23,877 nt of DNA from Bacillota bacterium (GCA_012727415.1 JAAYHI010000122.1:1-23877), one strand, 5' to 3'; positions 6,849 to 14,460 are shown, counted from the first letter of the stretch. The notes: generated from the sequence alone by a model not told the origin. Numbers and translations are program-made.

Positions 6849-7757
6849 TTAACCTTCGTTGGCAACTCCCGAAGGAACGTGGCCGGTGGGAACCTTTCCC
6901 GCGGCAGACAGGCAGTAACTCCGCTGGTCATCAAAAAAGATGTGGGGCCGGAACCTGGAGAGTATCGGCTCTTTGTCCAGCCCCCCCAAGAAGAACGCTT
7001 CGTCAACTGTGACTCCCCAGGCGCGCAGAGTGTTAATCGCCCGCTTGTGAGAAGGAGCCTGCCGGGCAGTCACCAGAGCTATGCGGATGGGTTGCACACC
7101 GCTGTCCCGGTACATCGTCTGCAAATTGTTCAGTGCCTCCAAAAATCCCTTAAAGGGACCCGGCATCAGGGGAACCTCACTCTTCTCGACCTCGTGGCGG
7201 GTAAAATCCTCCAATCCCTGTCTTTTGTATACTATTTCCGCCTCATCGCTGAAAAGCACGGCATCACCGTCAAAAGCTATGCGAATAACAGGAGAATCAT
7301 CATCTTCATACTCAGGTCCTGTCAACAGGGTAGCGCTGGCCATACCATTTTGCAGGGCCCGACTGACATCATCGGGATTGGCAGACAAAAACAGGTCGGC
7401 CTGAAAAGCCGGCAGGTACCTGTAGGGCGGTCGGCTGGCTGTAAAGGCTGCCCTGGTGATGTTGAGCTTATGATGCTGGATTGAGTTCATTACCCTGAGG
7501 CCGGTGTTGGCGTCATTTCTTGAAATTAAGATGACCTCTACAACCTCCTGGTTGGTCTTGGGATCTTTCAATGCCAGGAGCCTCCGAATTAAGGGAAAGG
7601 CCACCCCAGGCTTCAAGGGCTCATTTTCATGATTTATCTGGTACTCTACATACCGCTCCAGGCCTTCCTCTTCAAATATTTTGTTGCTTTCCTCCAGGTC
7701 AAAGAGGGCCCGGGAAGAAATAGCAATCACTAATTTGCCGTCCAAATTTTTGGGCAT
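6849..7757 (-). CDS. 5'-nucleotidase, cytosolic type-1A-like family (PF06189)
   Basis: This 302-residue HAD-superfamily nucleotidase dephosphorylates nucleoside 5'-monophosphates. HAD motif I is in FDGDAVLFSDE (DGD at 163-165, nucleophile and acid/base Asp), motif II is the Thr of LVTARQAPSH (~230), and motif IV is FFDD (~276-277). The family blocks SSRALFDLEE, PLKPG, SRNDANTGLRV and FFLGGLDK are all present. Length and motifs look intact. The ATG at 7757 follows GGGGGTGGAGAT. It stands alone and is convergent with the ferritin-like gene. A candidate promoter is TATTAT at 7779-7784 with a 4-of-6 -35 (7802-7807). Substrate preference (AMP, IMP or dNMP) cannot be read from sequence. Confidence 0.88.
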   Translation of the reverse strand: MPKNLDGKLVIAISSRALFDLEESNKIFEEEGLERYVEYQINHENEPLKPGVAFPLIRRLLALKDPKTNQEVVEVILISRNDANTGLRVMNSIQHHKLNITRAAFTASRPPYRYLPAFQADLFLSANPDDVSRALQNGMASATLLTGPEYEDDDSPVIRIAFDGDAVLFSDEAEIVYKRQGLEDFTRHEVEKSEVPLMPGPFKGFLEALNNLQTMYRDSGVQPIRIALVTARQAPSHKRAINTLRAWGVTVDEAFFLGGLDKEPILSRFRPHIFFDDQRSYCLSAAGKVPTGHVPSGVANEG

Positions 7758-7879
7758 ATCTCCACCCCCATCGCCTCAATAATACCACAATCCCCTGTCA
7801 TTGGCAGGCATAAATTTGGACGGTCGCCAGAAAAATTTGCCCTTTGCTATACAGCAATTCAGGCCCCCGGCAGTAATGC

Positions 7880-7902
7880 ATATCCCTGAATCAATGGGAT
7901 AT
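7880..7902. promoter_or_regulatory. Inverted repeat overlapping the -10 of the Mrr-like gene
   Basis: ATATCCC (7880-7886) and GGGATAT (7896-7902) form perfect seven-base arms 9 bases apart. The right arm overlaps a TATACT candidate -10 (7900-7905). A dimeric repressor site is the likely role, by inference; no regulator gene is adjacent. Confidence 0.45.
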
Positions 7903-7922
7903 ACTTCCGTGGTAAAGGGGGA

Positions 7923-8525
7923 ATGATTGTGGAAGGTTTCCTGCGCATGTTTACCATTATCGCACTCTTTTCTGTCCTTGGGCTTGGCATCTACTGGGTC
8001 AGGGAGTACAGAAAGAAGTCATTTTACCTGGAATCGATCATCGAAAGCCTTACTGACTGCAACCGGGAAATGAAGACAACTTTACTGACGGGGCTGGTCA
8101 ATCGCTTTGCCCCCGTATACTCCCAGGAAAATGAAGAAAGGCCCCTGGACTTCGAACGCTTTGTGGCAAGGATCCTGCGCCTTAATTTTGGCGGCAAGAC
8201 TTCAGTAAACAAGGCCAGTGCCGATTGCGGCGTCGACATCGCCCACCGCCGGGGGAGTACCCTCCACCTGGGCCAGGTTAAATGCCGCCGGGAAGATGCC
8301 CTTGTAGACTACGAGCCCATTGCTATAATTCACTCCCAAATGGTAAAACAAGGGGCTGCAGGGGGATTTGTCGTCACCACCTCAGATTTCACCAGCAAGG
8401 CAGTAAAGTACGCCGAGGGCCTGAATATCGACTTAATTGACGGCAACAAGCTGGTGGAATTGTGGACCTATGCCCTGGCAAAGAGAAAGGCCAGGCAAAA
8501 TACTGCCCTGGGAAAAGAGGCTTAA
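7923..8525 (+). CDS. Membrane-anchored Mrr-like restriction endonuclease-fold protein
   Basis: The 200-residue product has one N-terminal transmembrane helix (about residues 6-25, MFTIIALFSVLGLGIYWV), a basic stop-transfer RKK and a short helical linker. A PD-(D/E)xK nuclease domain of the Mrr family (PF04471) occupies ~75-185. Catalytic elements are visible: FERFVARIL, Asp105 in CGVDI, and the Q-x-K pair of GQVKCRR (118-120), then VTTSDFT and LIDGNKL. Mrr enzymes cut modified DNA; no methylase or specificity gene lies nearby. The anchored form suggests action on DNA close to the membrane, for example incoming DNA, but that is inference. Either ATG 7923 or GTG 7929 may be used: AAAGGGGGA is very close to the ATG and better spaced for the GTG. 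Confidence 0.82.
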   Translation: MIVEGFLRMFTIIALFSVLGLGIYWVREYRKKSFYLESIIESLTDCNREMKTTLLTGLVNRFAPVYSQENEERPLDFERFVARILRLNFGGKTSVNKASADCGVDIAHRRGSTLHLGQVKCRREDALVDYEPIAIIHSQMVKQGAAGGFVVTTSDFTSKAVKYAEGLNIDLIDGNKLVELWTYALAKRKARQNTALGKEA

Positions 8526-8529
8526 TACC

Positions 8530-8552
8530 AAAAAAAGAAGCCCCTCAGGGCT
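8530..8552 (-). terminator. Terminator of the DUF937 gene
   Basis: On the minus strand AGCCC-TGAG-GGGCT (8552-8539) is followed by TCTTTTTTT. It sits just after the TAG of the DUF937 gene and just beyond the stop of the convergent Mrr-like gene. Confidence 0.75.
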
Positions 8553-8559
8553 ATATTCA

Positions 8560-9279
8560 CTAGTTCTTCTTGCCTTTGACAATCTTCTTGGTGCCGGTGG
8601 TCTTTTTTGTCCCCGTTGTCTTCTTGGTTCCTGTGGTCTTCTTGGTCCCGGCAGTCTTGGTGCCAGTGGCCTTCTTGGTTCCGGCACTTTTTTTGGTGGA
8701 GGACACACCCTTGAAGAGTTTCCCCAGAATGCCGCCCACATCGTCAGCTATACTGCCGTCCTTGTCAGCATCAAGTATATTAGTGGCTATCTTCATCAAG
8801 CCATCACCGCTGATATTACCTGACAAGATATCCAGGAGGTCGGATATTCCCGAGGTCCCAAGGCCCTTGTCTTTTTTCTCATTGCCCAGTGCACCTAAAA
8901 GCACTGGTGCCAATTGGCTGAGGATGCCAGCAACCTGATCAGTTTTTAGGCCTGCTTGTTTGGCGATGTTGCTTTGCACCTTTTTATTTTTACCGCCAAA
9001 GATGTGTTGTAAGATTTTCGCCCCGTCCTCGGTGTCGACATTGCTCAAAAATCCACCAAGATCACCGACATTGTCGTCCTTGTGCTCATCTAAAGCTTTG
9101 CTCAGTGATTTTGCGCCGGACTCTGTGCTGATGTTTTGCTGCAGGGCATCAATAAGGGCTGGCATTCCTAATTCGGTAACCTTTTTTACCTTGGCTGGTT
9201 GGACGCCAACAGATTTCCCAATTGTGCTCAGTGTATCCCTGGAATTAAGCTGCTCCGTAAGCAGTTTTACAACATCCAT
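8560..9279 (-). CDS. DUF937 protein with a Lys/Thr/Gly repeat tail
   Basis: The 239-residue product has a DUF937-type helical core (about residues 1-190). Two related halves are recognisable, with repeated patterns of the type LGxLGGFLS and LAPVLLGALG. Near the end of the core is NILDADKDGSIADDV, which matches the DxDxDG calcium-loop pattern of EF-hand or dockerin motifs, although position 12 is Val rather than Glu. The last ~45 residues are a strongly basic tail of five-residue units (TTGTKK-like). It contains over a dozen lysines and no acidic residues, resembling histone-H1-like tails. No signal peptide is seen, so it should be cytoplasmic; DNA or other polyanion binding by the tail is inferred. 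The ATG at 9279 follows GGGAGGGGATAAG. The function of DUF937 is not established. Confidence 0.82.
   Translation of the reverse strand: MDVVKLLTEQLNSRDTLSTIGKSVGVQPAKVKKVTELGMPALIDALQQNISTESGAKSLSKALDEHKDDNVGDLGGFLSNVDTEDGAKILQHIFGGKNKKVQSNIAKQAGLKTDQVAGILSQLAPVLLGALGNEKKDKGLGTSGISDLLDILSGNISGDGLMKIATNILDADKDGSIADDVGGILGKLFKGVSSTKKSAGTKKATGTKTAGTKKTTGTKKTTGTKKTTGTKKIVKGKKN
8566..8700 (-). repeat. Tandem 15-base coding repeat (GTKK-type units)
   Basis: The 3' end of the DUF937 gene is built from 15-base units encoding TTGTKK/ATGTK variants, about six to seven copies. Copies differ mainly at third codon positions (for example GGC ACC AAG AAG against GGG ACA AAA AAG), so the peptide repeat is better conserved than the DNA. 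Confidence 0.8.
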
Positions 9280-9394
9280 CTTATCCCCTCCCGTAATAGA
9301 TCACTAGAACGTGTCTTTACTTTATCACATTGGAGAAGAATTTGGTAGCGGAAGCATCCAGGGTTCTCCGCCTGCTGTCAAGAGGCAAAAAAAT

Positions 9395-9429
9395 TACCCA
9401 TTGTTATAACGGAATGGGTAGTATACAAT
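9395..9429 (+). promoter_or_regulatory. Promoter of the DUF1292 gene with overlapping inverted repeat
   Basis: TTGTTA (9401-9406) and TACAAT (9424-9429) are 17 bases apart. The perfect inverted repeat TACCCATT (9395-9402) / AATGGGTA (9413-9420) overlaps the -35 and fills the spacer, a typical repressor-site position. On the minus strand the same repeat is followed by T residues, but no minus-strand gene runs into it. Confidence 0.55.
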
Positions 9430-9473
9430 GTTAGCAGCCATAGGCTCAATCTCTCTGCAAAGGAGCAATTAAT

Positions 9474-9740
9474 ATGCTTGAAGATGACAACATCATTGTC
9501 CTCACCGACAATGAAGGCAATGAACTGGAATGCGAATATCTCGACACCATCCACTACAAAGACATGTATTTCGCCATCCTCTACCCCCTGGATCAGGATG
9601 AAGAGGACGGCGAAGTCATCATCCTGAAACTGGTGGAAAACGAAGACGGCGAAGAAGAGTACCTGACCGTTGATGATGAAGACCTGCTGGACGAAGTCTT
9701 TGACGAGTATATGCGGGTCCTGGAACTGGAAGAAGAATAA
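9474..9740 (+). CDS. DUF1292 family acidic protein
   Basis: This 88-residue, strongly acidic protein has the DUF1292 (YrzB-like) pattern. It begins DNIIVLTDNEGNELECEYLDT, continues with YFAILYPLD, then VIILKLVENEDGEEEYLTVDDE, and ends with an acidic helix containing LLDEVFDEYM. These are small cytoplasmic proteins of unknown function common in Bacillota. In many genomes they sit with the Holliday junction resolvase ruvX/yrrK and IreB-like genes, which are not seen here. Start ATG at 9474 with AAAGGAG 9 bases upstream. It is a single gene between its own promoter and a strong hairpin terminator. Confidence 0.88.
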   Translation: MLEDDNIIVLTDNEGNELECEYLDTIHYKDMYFAILYPLDQDEEDGEVIILKLVENEDGEEEYLTVDDEDLLDEVFDEYMRVLELEEE

Positions 9741-9743
9741 GAG

Positions 9744-9776
9744 ATAAGGACAGATTTCCCCAAAATCTGTCCTTAT
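9744..9776. terminator. Bidirectional terminator between DUF1292 and YcaQ-like genes
   Basis: ATAAGGACAGATTT (9744-9757) and AAATCTGTCCTTAT (9763-9776) form a perfect 14-base-pair hairpin with a five-base loop. T-rich ends on both strands fit a shared terminator of two convergent genes. The TAA of the minus-strand gene (9775-9773) lies inside the stem. Confidence 0.8.
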
Positions 9777-10984
9777 TTTGTCCCTGTACAGCCCAGCCTG
9801 TCGGCTCCCTCCCAGTTCCCCCTCTCCAGGCCCGTCGCGCCTAAGTAGGACATGAAGGCGCAAAGACAGCTGTTAAGGGCCTGCCACATTGCCTCAGAGG
9901 GTTCTATGCCCGGCTCCCACCACCAGTTGAGGATATCTAATACCCCCGTCTTCTTATTAAAGCGGGGTTCGAAGCGGGCGACAAATCTGTCGCCGTACAG
10001 CACTGGCAGGACGTAGTAACCGTACTGGCGCTGGGAAGGCGGTTTATAAACTTCCCAGGTATATTCAAAACCGAAAAGGGCGGCAACAAGCTTACGGTCC
10101 CAGAGCATATTGTCCAGAGGTGCGAGAAAAGCGGCTTGGGGCTCTGCTTGAGAACCAGTTAATATTTCCCGGAGCAAAGGGATATTTTCTCGGGCAATGT
10201 ACCCAGGCTGGCCCAGGCCCTCGATTTCAACAGGTACTATCTCTCCCTGCTCTTCCAGAGAGGCAAAGGCGGCGTTGCGCATGGGAGTCTTTAACCCCCT
10301 GATTCCCAGCCAGGCATCGCTGGCCTTATTCCACAAGAGGCCTATGGCATTGATGCGCCTCTTGACATGCCAGCGGCAGTATTCCTCCTCCCCAGGGTTG
10401 GGGTCCTGGGCAAATAAGATTTCCTCGGGAATATGCCGGCAAGCCAGGTCATACACCCGCCTTTGCCTTATCCGCTTAAAGATAATGACCTCGCCTTTGT
10501 ACCATAGAATTTCCAAGGCTGCCCGACTTGCCTTGGCTGGGCCCCAAAACCAATTAACCTTTTCATCCTGCACAAAATCCGTAGAAGATAAGGGTCCCTT
10601 TTCCCGAAGTTCCTCAAGAACCCGAGGGATAGCCTTGTTTAGCTCCTTTTCTTCCTGGCCCCGGTACAGTATCTCCCTGTTGCGATAGCGGCAAAAGTAT
10701 GGCCAGTCCGCCACGGGAAAGATGGCAGTGTTCTTGTCCCAGCCATCCACCAAACTGCGCTCAGAGTACAACAGCTCTGCCAGCAATTGGGGCCGGTAAT
10801 CCCTGACCCTGGACTGCAGGACCAGGTTGGGGTTGGTGCCCACCATGTCCAGGGGATCATACTGCAGGCATCCCACCCGGCAAACAAAGTCCATTATCCC
10901 TGCTTTTCCCGCCAGCTGCCGTGGCGGCAACAGCCCCTGGTAAGCCAGGATGAATTGCCTTGCTTGTTTCTTGCTTATCTGCAT
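9773..10984 (-). CDS. YcaQ/AlkX-type DNA glycosylase (HTH_42 winged-helix family)
   Basis: This ~403-residue protein belongs to the HTH_42 family (PF06224) that includes E. coli YcaQ (AlkX), which unhooks interstrand crosslinks and excises alkylated purines, and Streptomyces AlkZ. The catalytic Q-aromatic-D motif is present as LQYDPLD (Gln ~41, Asp ~43), the form of YcaQ rather than the QxQ of AlkZ. Further family blocks are SLVDGWDKNTAIFPV, FLAPLDNMLWDR and GDRFVARFEP. The ATG at 10984 is chosen because GGGGG lies six bases before it; two upstream in-frame starts (TTG 11014, ATG 10990) lack a usable ribosome site. The SHOCT-protein gene lies 61 bases upstream on the same strand, so the two may be cotranscribed. 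Confidence 0.85.
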   Translation of the reverse strand: MQISKKQARQFILAYQGLLPPRQLAGKAGIMDFVCRVGCLQYDPLDMVGTNPNLVLQSRVRDYRPQLLAELLYSERSLVDGWDKNTAIFPVADWPYFCRYRNREILYRGQEEKELNKAIPRVLEELREKGPLSSTDFVQDEKVNWFWGPAKASRAALEILWYKGEVIIFKRIRQRRVYDLACRHIPEEILFAQDPNPGEEEYCRWHVKRRINAIGLLWNKASDAWLGIRGLKTPMRNAAFASLEEQGEIVPVEIEGLGQPGYIARENIPLLREILTGSQAEPQAAFLAPLDNMLWDRKLVAALFGFEYTWEVYKPPSQRQYGYYVLPVLYGDRFVARFEPRFNKKTGVLDILNWWWEPGIEPSEAMWQALNSCLCAFMSYLGATGLERGNWEGADRLGCTGTK

Positions 10985-11021
10985 CCTCATCCCCCTGCTT
11001 ATCTGTCCCCGCAAACGAAAT

Positions 11022-11046
11022 ATGGCTGACCGTAAAGGACAGCCAT
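11022..11046. repeat. Inverted repeat between SHOCT and YcaQ-like genes
   Basis: ATGGCTG (11022-11028) and CAGCCAT (11040-11046) can form a hairpin beginning at the stop codon of the SHOCT gene. The following minus-strand sequence is only moderately T-rich, so it may be a weak terminator or an mRNA-processing hairpin. Confidence 0.45.
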
Positions 11047-11393
11047 TACCACTTTTTGCTGAGGATCTCCTCTTTTTTTATATTGTACTCGGTTTCAGTA
11101 ATAATGCCGTCCTCCAGGAGCTCACGTAAATTCCGCAGTTGCGCGGCATAATCAACTTCCTGGGGCCTTTCATCCTCAGACATGGTGACCTCGTACACCG
11201 GGACACCTTTATCGGAAAAGGCGTTAATTCCATGGAAAACAGTTATAAGCAGGGCCATCAGCGTCCAGACTGCCCCAAACCACCCGAAGATAGAGATTGT
11301 TCCTAGGCCAATTAGAATGAAGATAATGCCGGCGATAAATCCAGCCAGTGATGGGCCCCTTCCTTGCTTAACCCGAATATTCCTTGGCGCCAT
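11046..11393 (-). CDS. Two-helix membrane protein with C-terminal SHOCT domain
   Basis: This 115-residue protein has a basic N-terminus, two transmembrane helices (about 16-36 and 38-58, GFIAGIIFILIGLGTISIFG then VWTLMALLITVFHGI), a charged linker and a SHOCT domain at the end (QLRNLRELLEDGIITETEYNIKKEEILSK, ~84-112). SHOCT is a short oligomerisation-type module found at protein termini, and the cellular role here is unknown. The ATG at 11393 follows GGAGGTGAGAGG. It lies upstream of the YcaQ-like gene on the same strand. Confidence 0.82.
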   Translation of the reverse strand: MAPRNIRVKQGRGPSLAGFIAGIIFILIGLGTISIFGWFGAVWTLMALLITVFHGINAFSDKGVPVYEVTMSEDERPQEVDYAAQLRNLRELLEDGIITETEYNIKKEEILSKKW

Positions 11394-11597
11394 CCTCTCA
11401 CCTCCAGCTTAAATTCTATACCATGGAAGCAGGCCTGGCAACCACTCAAGGGGGTACTAACCAGCAAGAACAAATCCCGGGGGCAAACGGAAAAAAGCTT
11501 AGTATTTCTAGGAGATTAGGCGAAAAAGACCTTGCTTTTTCAACCTGGAAGCTTTACTATATTAGCGTCTGCTTGTTACAGAAAGAAGGAATCTAAT
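11394..11597. other. Gene-free divergent region between SHOCT and MATE genes
   Basis: These 204 bases separate two divergent starts. They contain a weak plus-strand promoter candidate (TTGCTT 11532-11537, 17 bases, TACTAT 11555-11560). I looked for a riboswitch-like leader and recognised none. Confidence 0.4.
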
Positions 11598-12959
11598 ATG
11601 CAATCAACGAAGCAACTGGGGCAAGTTAAAATCACGAAATTACTGCTGCAGTTTTCCATCCCCGCGACTGTGGGCATGCTGGTAAACGCACTCTACAATG
11701 TTGTGGACAGAATATTTGTCGGAAACGGCGTTGGCAGGCTCGCCCTCTCTGCGATTACAGTGGAATTTCCCATGACTCTGGTAGTAATGGCTTTTAACAT
11801 GTTGATAGGCGTCGGCGCAAGCACCTTAATTTCCATTCGCCTGGGTGAAGGCAGGAATGAAGAAGCCCAGGAAATAATGGGCAACGCCTTTGTCCTCTTT
11901 CTCATTATCGGTGCCCTTGTCACTGTCTTTGGCCTTATCTATCTGGAGCCTATTTTGGCGTTACTGGGTGCAAGTCCGGAGGTCATGCCCTATGCCAAAG
12001 ACTATGCAGGCATACTCACTGCAGGTACCCTTTCCTTCACCATCGGCATGGGCATGAATAATATGATACGTGCTGAAGGCAATCCCCGGATGGCAATGGC
12101 CACCATGTTAATTGGTGCAATAACCAATATAATTCTCGACCCGGTTTTTATCTATATCTTCAAATGGGGTATAAAGGGCGCGGCCATCGCCACAATAATT
12201 GGCAAAATTTTTTCAGCGATATGGGTTCTGAGGTACTTTTTCCGCGGCAGCAGCCAATTACGCCTGAACTTAAGAAAGATCAAAATGAAGACGGCACATA
12301 TACTGAGCATCCTGTCCTTGGGGGTGGCCCCATTCCTCATGCAGCTGGTGGCCGGCTTGCTAAACTTATTCCTCAATAACAGCCTGATGCTGTACGGCGG
12401 GGACCTGGCTATGGCTGCAATGGGAGTTGTAAACGGCATAACCAACTTAATGCTGATGCCGCTCTTTGGTATCAGCCAGGGATTGCAACCCATTATCGGA
12501 TATAACTATGGAGCCCGCAATTATAGCCGGGTCAAAGAAGCCTTGTACAAAGGAATGTTGTTTGCCACCGCAATCTCTGTCCTTGGTTTTGCGGTAATCA
12601 TGCTGTTCCCCTCCCAATTGGTGGCCCTCTTTGGCAAAAATGATGCTGATTTAATTGCCATGGGTGCAAAGGGATTGCGACAATTTCTCTTTACCATGCC
12701 GATATTCGGCGTCCTGGTTGTCGGCTCCAACTACTTTCAGGCCGTTGGCAAGCCTAAGCGGGCCTTGTTCCTCAGTCTGACCCGACAATTGCTCTTTTTC
12801 ATACCCAGTATTATCATCCTGCCGAAGTTTTGGGGCTTGCCTGGCATCTTTTATTCCGGTCCAGCATCTGATGTGCTGGCCACTACCATTATGGCGATTT
12901 TTCTTACCTGGGAACTGAAACGCAATATCATTCCTAAAACAGAAACTAATACTCCCTAA
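11598..12959 (+). CDS. MATE-family multidrug exporter (MepA-like)
   Basis: This ~453-residue protein has twelve predicted hydrophobic spans in two related halves, the MATE (MatE, PF01554) layout. Landmarks are LLQFSIPATVGMLVNALYNVVDRIFVG at the start, the Pro/Asn-rich ITNIILDPVFIYIFKWGIKGAAIATIIG, and GISQGLQPIIGYNYGA opening the second half. These match the MepA subgroup more than NorM. MATE pumps export cationic drugs or metabolites using Na+ or H+ gradients; the substrate is unknown. The ATG at 11598 is preferred over an upstream alternative at 11532, since GAAGGA lies 7 bases before it and the longer form adds a segment unlike the family. A terminator follows at 13008. Confidence 0.9.
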   Translation: MQSTKQLGQVKITKLLLQFSIPATVGMLVNALYNVVDRIFVGNGVGRLALSAITVEFPMTLVVMAFNMLIGVGASTLISIRLGEGRNEEAQEIMGNAFVLFLIIGALVTVFGLIYLEPILALLGASPEVMPYAKDYAGILTAGTLSFTIGMGMNNMIRAEGNPRMAMATMLIGAITNIILDPVFIYIFKWGIKGAAIATIIGKIFSAIWVLRYFFRGSSQLRLNLRKIKMKTAHILSILSLGVAPFLMQLVAGLLNLFLNNSLMLYGGDLAMAAMGVVNGITNLMLMPLFGISQGLQPIIGYNYGARNYSRVKEALYKGMLFATAISVLGFAVIMLFPSQLVALFGKNDADLIAMGAKGLRQFLFTMPIFGVLVVGSNYFQAVGKPKRALFLSLTRQLLFFIPSIIILPKFWGLPGIFYSGPASDVLATTIMAIFLTWELKRNIIPKTETNTP

Positions 12960-12998
12960 AAAATAGACGGCTTCTGGGCGCTGCCAGTTGCCGTCTAT
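12958..12998 (-). terminator. Terminator of the ECF sigma operon
   Basis: On the minus strand ATAGACGGC (12998-12990) pairs with GCCGTCTAT (12971-12963), followed by six T residues ending at 12958. It closes the LiaF-like gene. Confidence 0.8.
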
Positions 12999-13007
12999 CC
13001 TATTCAC

Positions 13008-13030
13008 GGGCTGCTTGAACAGCCCTTTTT
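13008..13030 (+). terminator. Terminator of the MATE gene at 11598
   Basis: GGGCTG-CTTGAA-CAGCCC (13008-13025) is followed by five T residues. It lies 49 bases after the MATE stop codon, and its T run reaches the end of the convergent LiaF-like gene. Confidence 0.85.
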
Positions 13031-14006
13031 AATTGGTGCGGATTGTTGTCGGGCCTCTTTCATGGATTATTGTCAGGACAAAGGGACCCTCTCCCCAGGA
13101 CTTAAATGCCTCTATCAGTGGTTCATCATCCTGGCGGATTTCATCCCAGCCGATATTGCCCAACAGTTCATAGGCCTGTTGCACTATGATTTTCCCGGAA
13201 TTAACTGAGTGGAGGGAAATGTCCAGATCTCTTGAAGACTGGTGATTTATTATCCACCTGCTCTTGGGCTCATACAGGTGGGCCTCAATGCTTCCCCGCT
13301 TCTGATTCAGTTCCACATTCAACCCCTGGGGAACGTATATTGCCACTTCCCGGGTGACGTCCCGCCAGGGTAATTGGCCCCGGGAAAGGGGGTGAAGATT
13401 AATTGCCAATGTATCTCCCATGCGCTCTTTCCCTATAACCTGTGCTTTGGCATATTCATCGGCCTCTTGTTGAGTGGCAAATACCCCCCGGTAGACAATT
13501 GTCACCTTTACTTCATCGCCAATACCAGGGTGGGTGTTGATGACTGTCTTGTCGCTTCCCTCCAGGGACATTATCAGGGAGCGCAGGGACTCGTCCCCGG
13601 GAACAACCATCTCTGCCTGAGCATAATACTCAGTCCCTCCCAGTGCCCGCCGGGCAATATCCATCGCCCCGGTAGATTCCAGCATCATCATTACTGAGCT
13701 GGAAAAGAGGATTATGAAAACCATGATAATGCTGAGCACGTCGTAGCTCAAGCGGAATCTGGAACCGGTAATCGAGGAAAAGATATTGAGCATCACCATT
13801 TCCAGGCCAAGGATGATGAGGAGGACCGGCCAGTACCGCAACAGGTTCCTCAACGACCAGGCTGGATTTGCTTTACCTGCCAGCAGGATAATGCCCAGGG
13901 CAACCAGCAACAAGCCCATAGACAGTGTGCCTACCCGCCATTGACGAACGGCCCGCACAGGCTTTTCACCAGTAGTTTCTGGATGCTTTCTTTCTTGCTC
14001 AGTCAT
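13029..14006 (-). CDS. LiaF-like membrane protein, last gene of the ECF operon
   Basis: The 325-residue product has a charged cytoplasmic N-terminus and about four hydrophobic helices in two pairs (roughly 28-45, 60-75, 90-108, with a short one between) resembling the LiaI/LiaF transmembrane module. A soluble C-terminal half of ~200 residues follows, rich in beta strands (EVAIYVPQGLNVELNQKRGSIE), similar to LiaF/DUF4097-like beta domains. LiaF proteins hold envelope-stress signalling systems in check; a related sensory or envelope role is inferred from the position after sigma and anti-sigma genes. The ATG at 14006 follows AGGAGGGTGAAGA and overlaps the previous gene's stop by 8 bases. Confidence 0.72.
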   Translation of the reverse strand: MTEQERKHPETTGEKPVRAVRQWRVGTLSMGLLLVALGIILLAGKANPAWSLRNLLRYWPVLLIILGLEMVMLNIFSSITGSRFRLSYDVLSIIMVFIILFSSSVMMMLESTGAMDIARRALGGTEYYAQAEMVVPGDESLRSLIMSLEGSDKTVINTHPGIGDEVKVTIVYRGVFATQQEADEYAKAQVIGKERMGDTLAINLHPLSRGQLPWRDVTREVAIYVPQGLNVELNQKRGSIEAHLYEPKSRWIINHQSSRDLDISLHSVNSGKIIVQQAYELLGNIGWDEIRQDDEPLIEAFKSWGEGPFVLTIIHERGPTTIRTN

Positions 14007-14457
14007 TCTTCACCCTCCTTCCCTTCAGCAGTATAATCCCCGCAATAATCAGGGCCAGGGCCAATACAAAAGTGCGAACACTGCTCCAGGGAAAATCCGC
14101 TTCGGCAATTACGCGGCGCCACAAAACAGGCAATGTATTCTCCATAAGGAAGAGGGCACCCAGGACAATGAGGCAGGGCCCCAACCATTTACTGGAGGAC
14201 AACTTACCCCCAAACAAGGACTTGTCCAGGATTACCTCCTGATCAGCCAATTGCAAGGCATCAAAAAAGGCGTAGAACCAAAGGACGGGCATGGCAAAGC
14301 TGAATACCCGCAGCGAAAAAATATCTATCGCCGCCCACAGGCCAAAAAACAGGATTAAGAACTGCAAGCCCCTGGTCATCGCTCCCATGTACAGGTGGCC
14401 TACGCCGGGGCAAAAAGACAGGAAAAAGGTCAGTGTCTTGCTGGGCCTTTTTTTCAT
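13999..14457 (-). CDS. TM2-like small membrane protein in the ECF operon
   Basis: The 152-residue product is almost entirely membrane-embedded with about four to five helices. Its N-terminus KTLTFFLSFCPGVGHLYMGAMTRGLQ matches the PGxGHxYxG signature of TM2-domain and related membrane proteins. The function of such proteins is unclear. The ATG at 14457 has GGGAGG upstream. The gene begins 3 bases after the anti-sigma stop and overlaps the LiaF-like gene by 8 bases, so all are made together. Confidence 0.75.
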   Translation of the reverse strand: MKKRPSKTLTFFLSFCPGVGHLYMGAMTRGLQFLILFFGLWAAIDIFSLRVFSFAMPVLWFYAFFDALQLADQEVILDKSLFGGKLSSSKWLGPCLIVLGALFLMENTLPVLWRRVIAEADFPWSSVRTFVLALALIIAGIILLKGRRVKND

Positions 14458-14460
14458 ATG

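Noticed and set aside
6879..7484. Plus-strand open frame of 201 codons
   Set aside because: It is antisense to the 5'-nucleotidase, whose HAD motifs are all on the minus strand.
8584..8698. CRISPR or mobile-element repeat
   Set aside because: The repeat is in frame within a gene with a 15-base period and no spacers; it encodes a peptide repeat.
9744..9776. Insertion-sequence end or attachment site
   Set aside because: The perfect palindrome sits exactly between convergent genes and has T-rich flanks, so a shared terminator explains it; no transposase is nearby.
11394..11597. Riboswitch before the MATE gene
   Set aside because: GC-rich motifs such as ATCCCGGGGGCAAACGG looked leader-like, but no known riboswitch core could be matched and no terminator hairpin precedes the gene.
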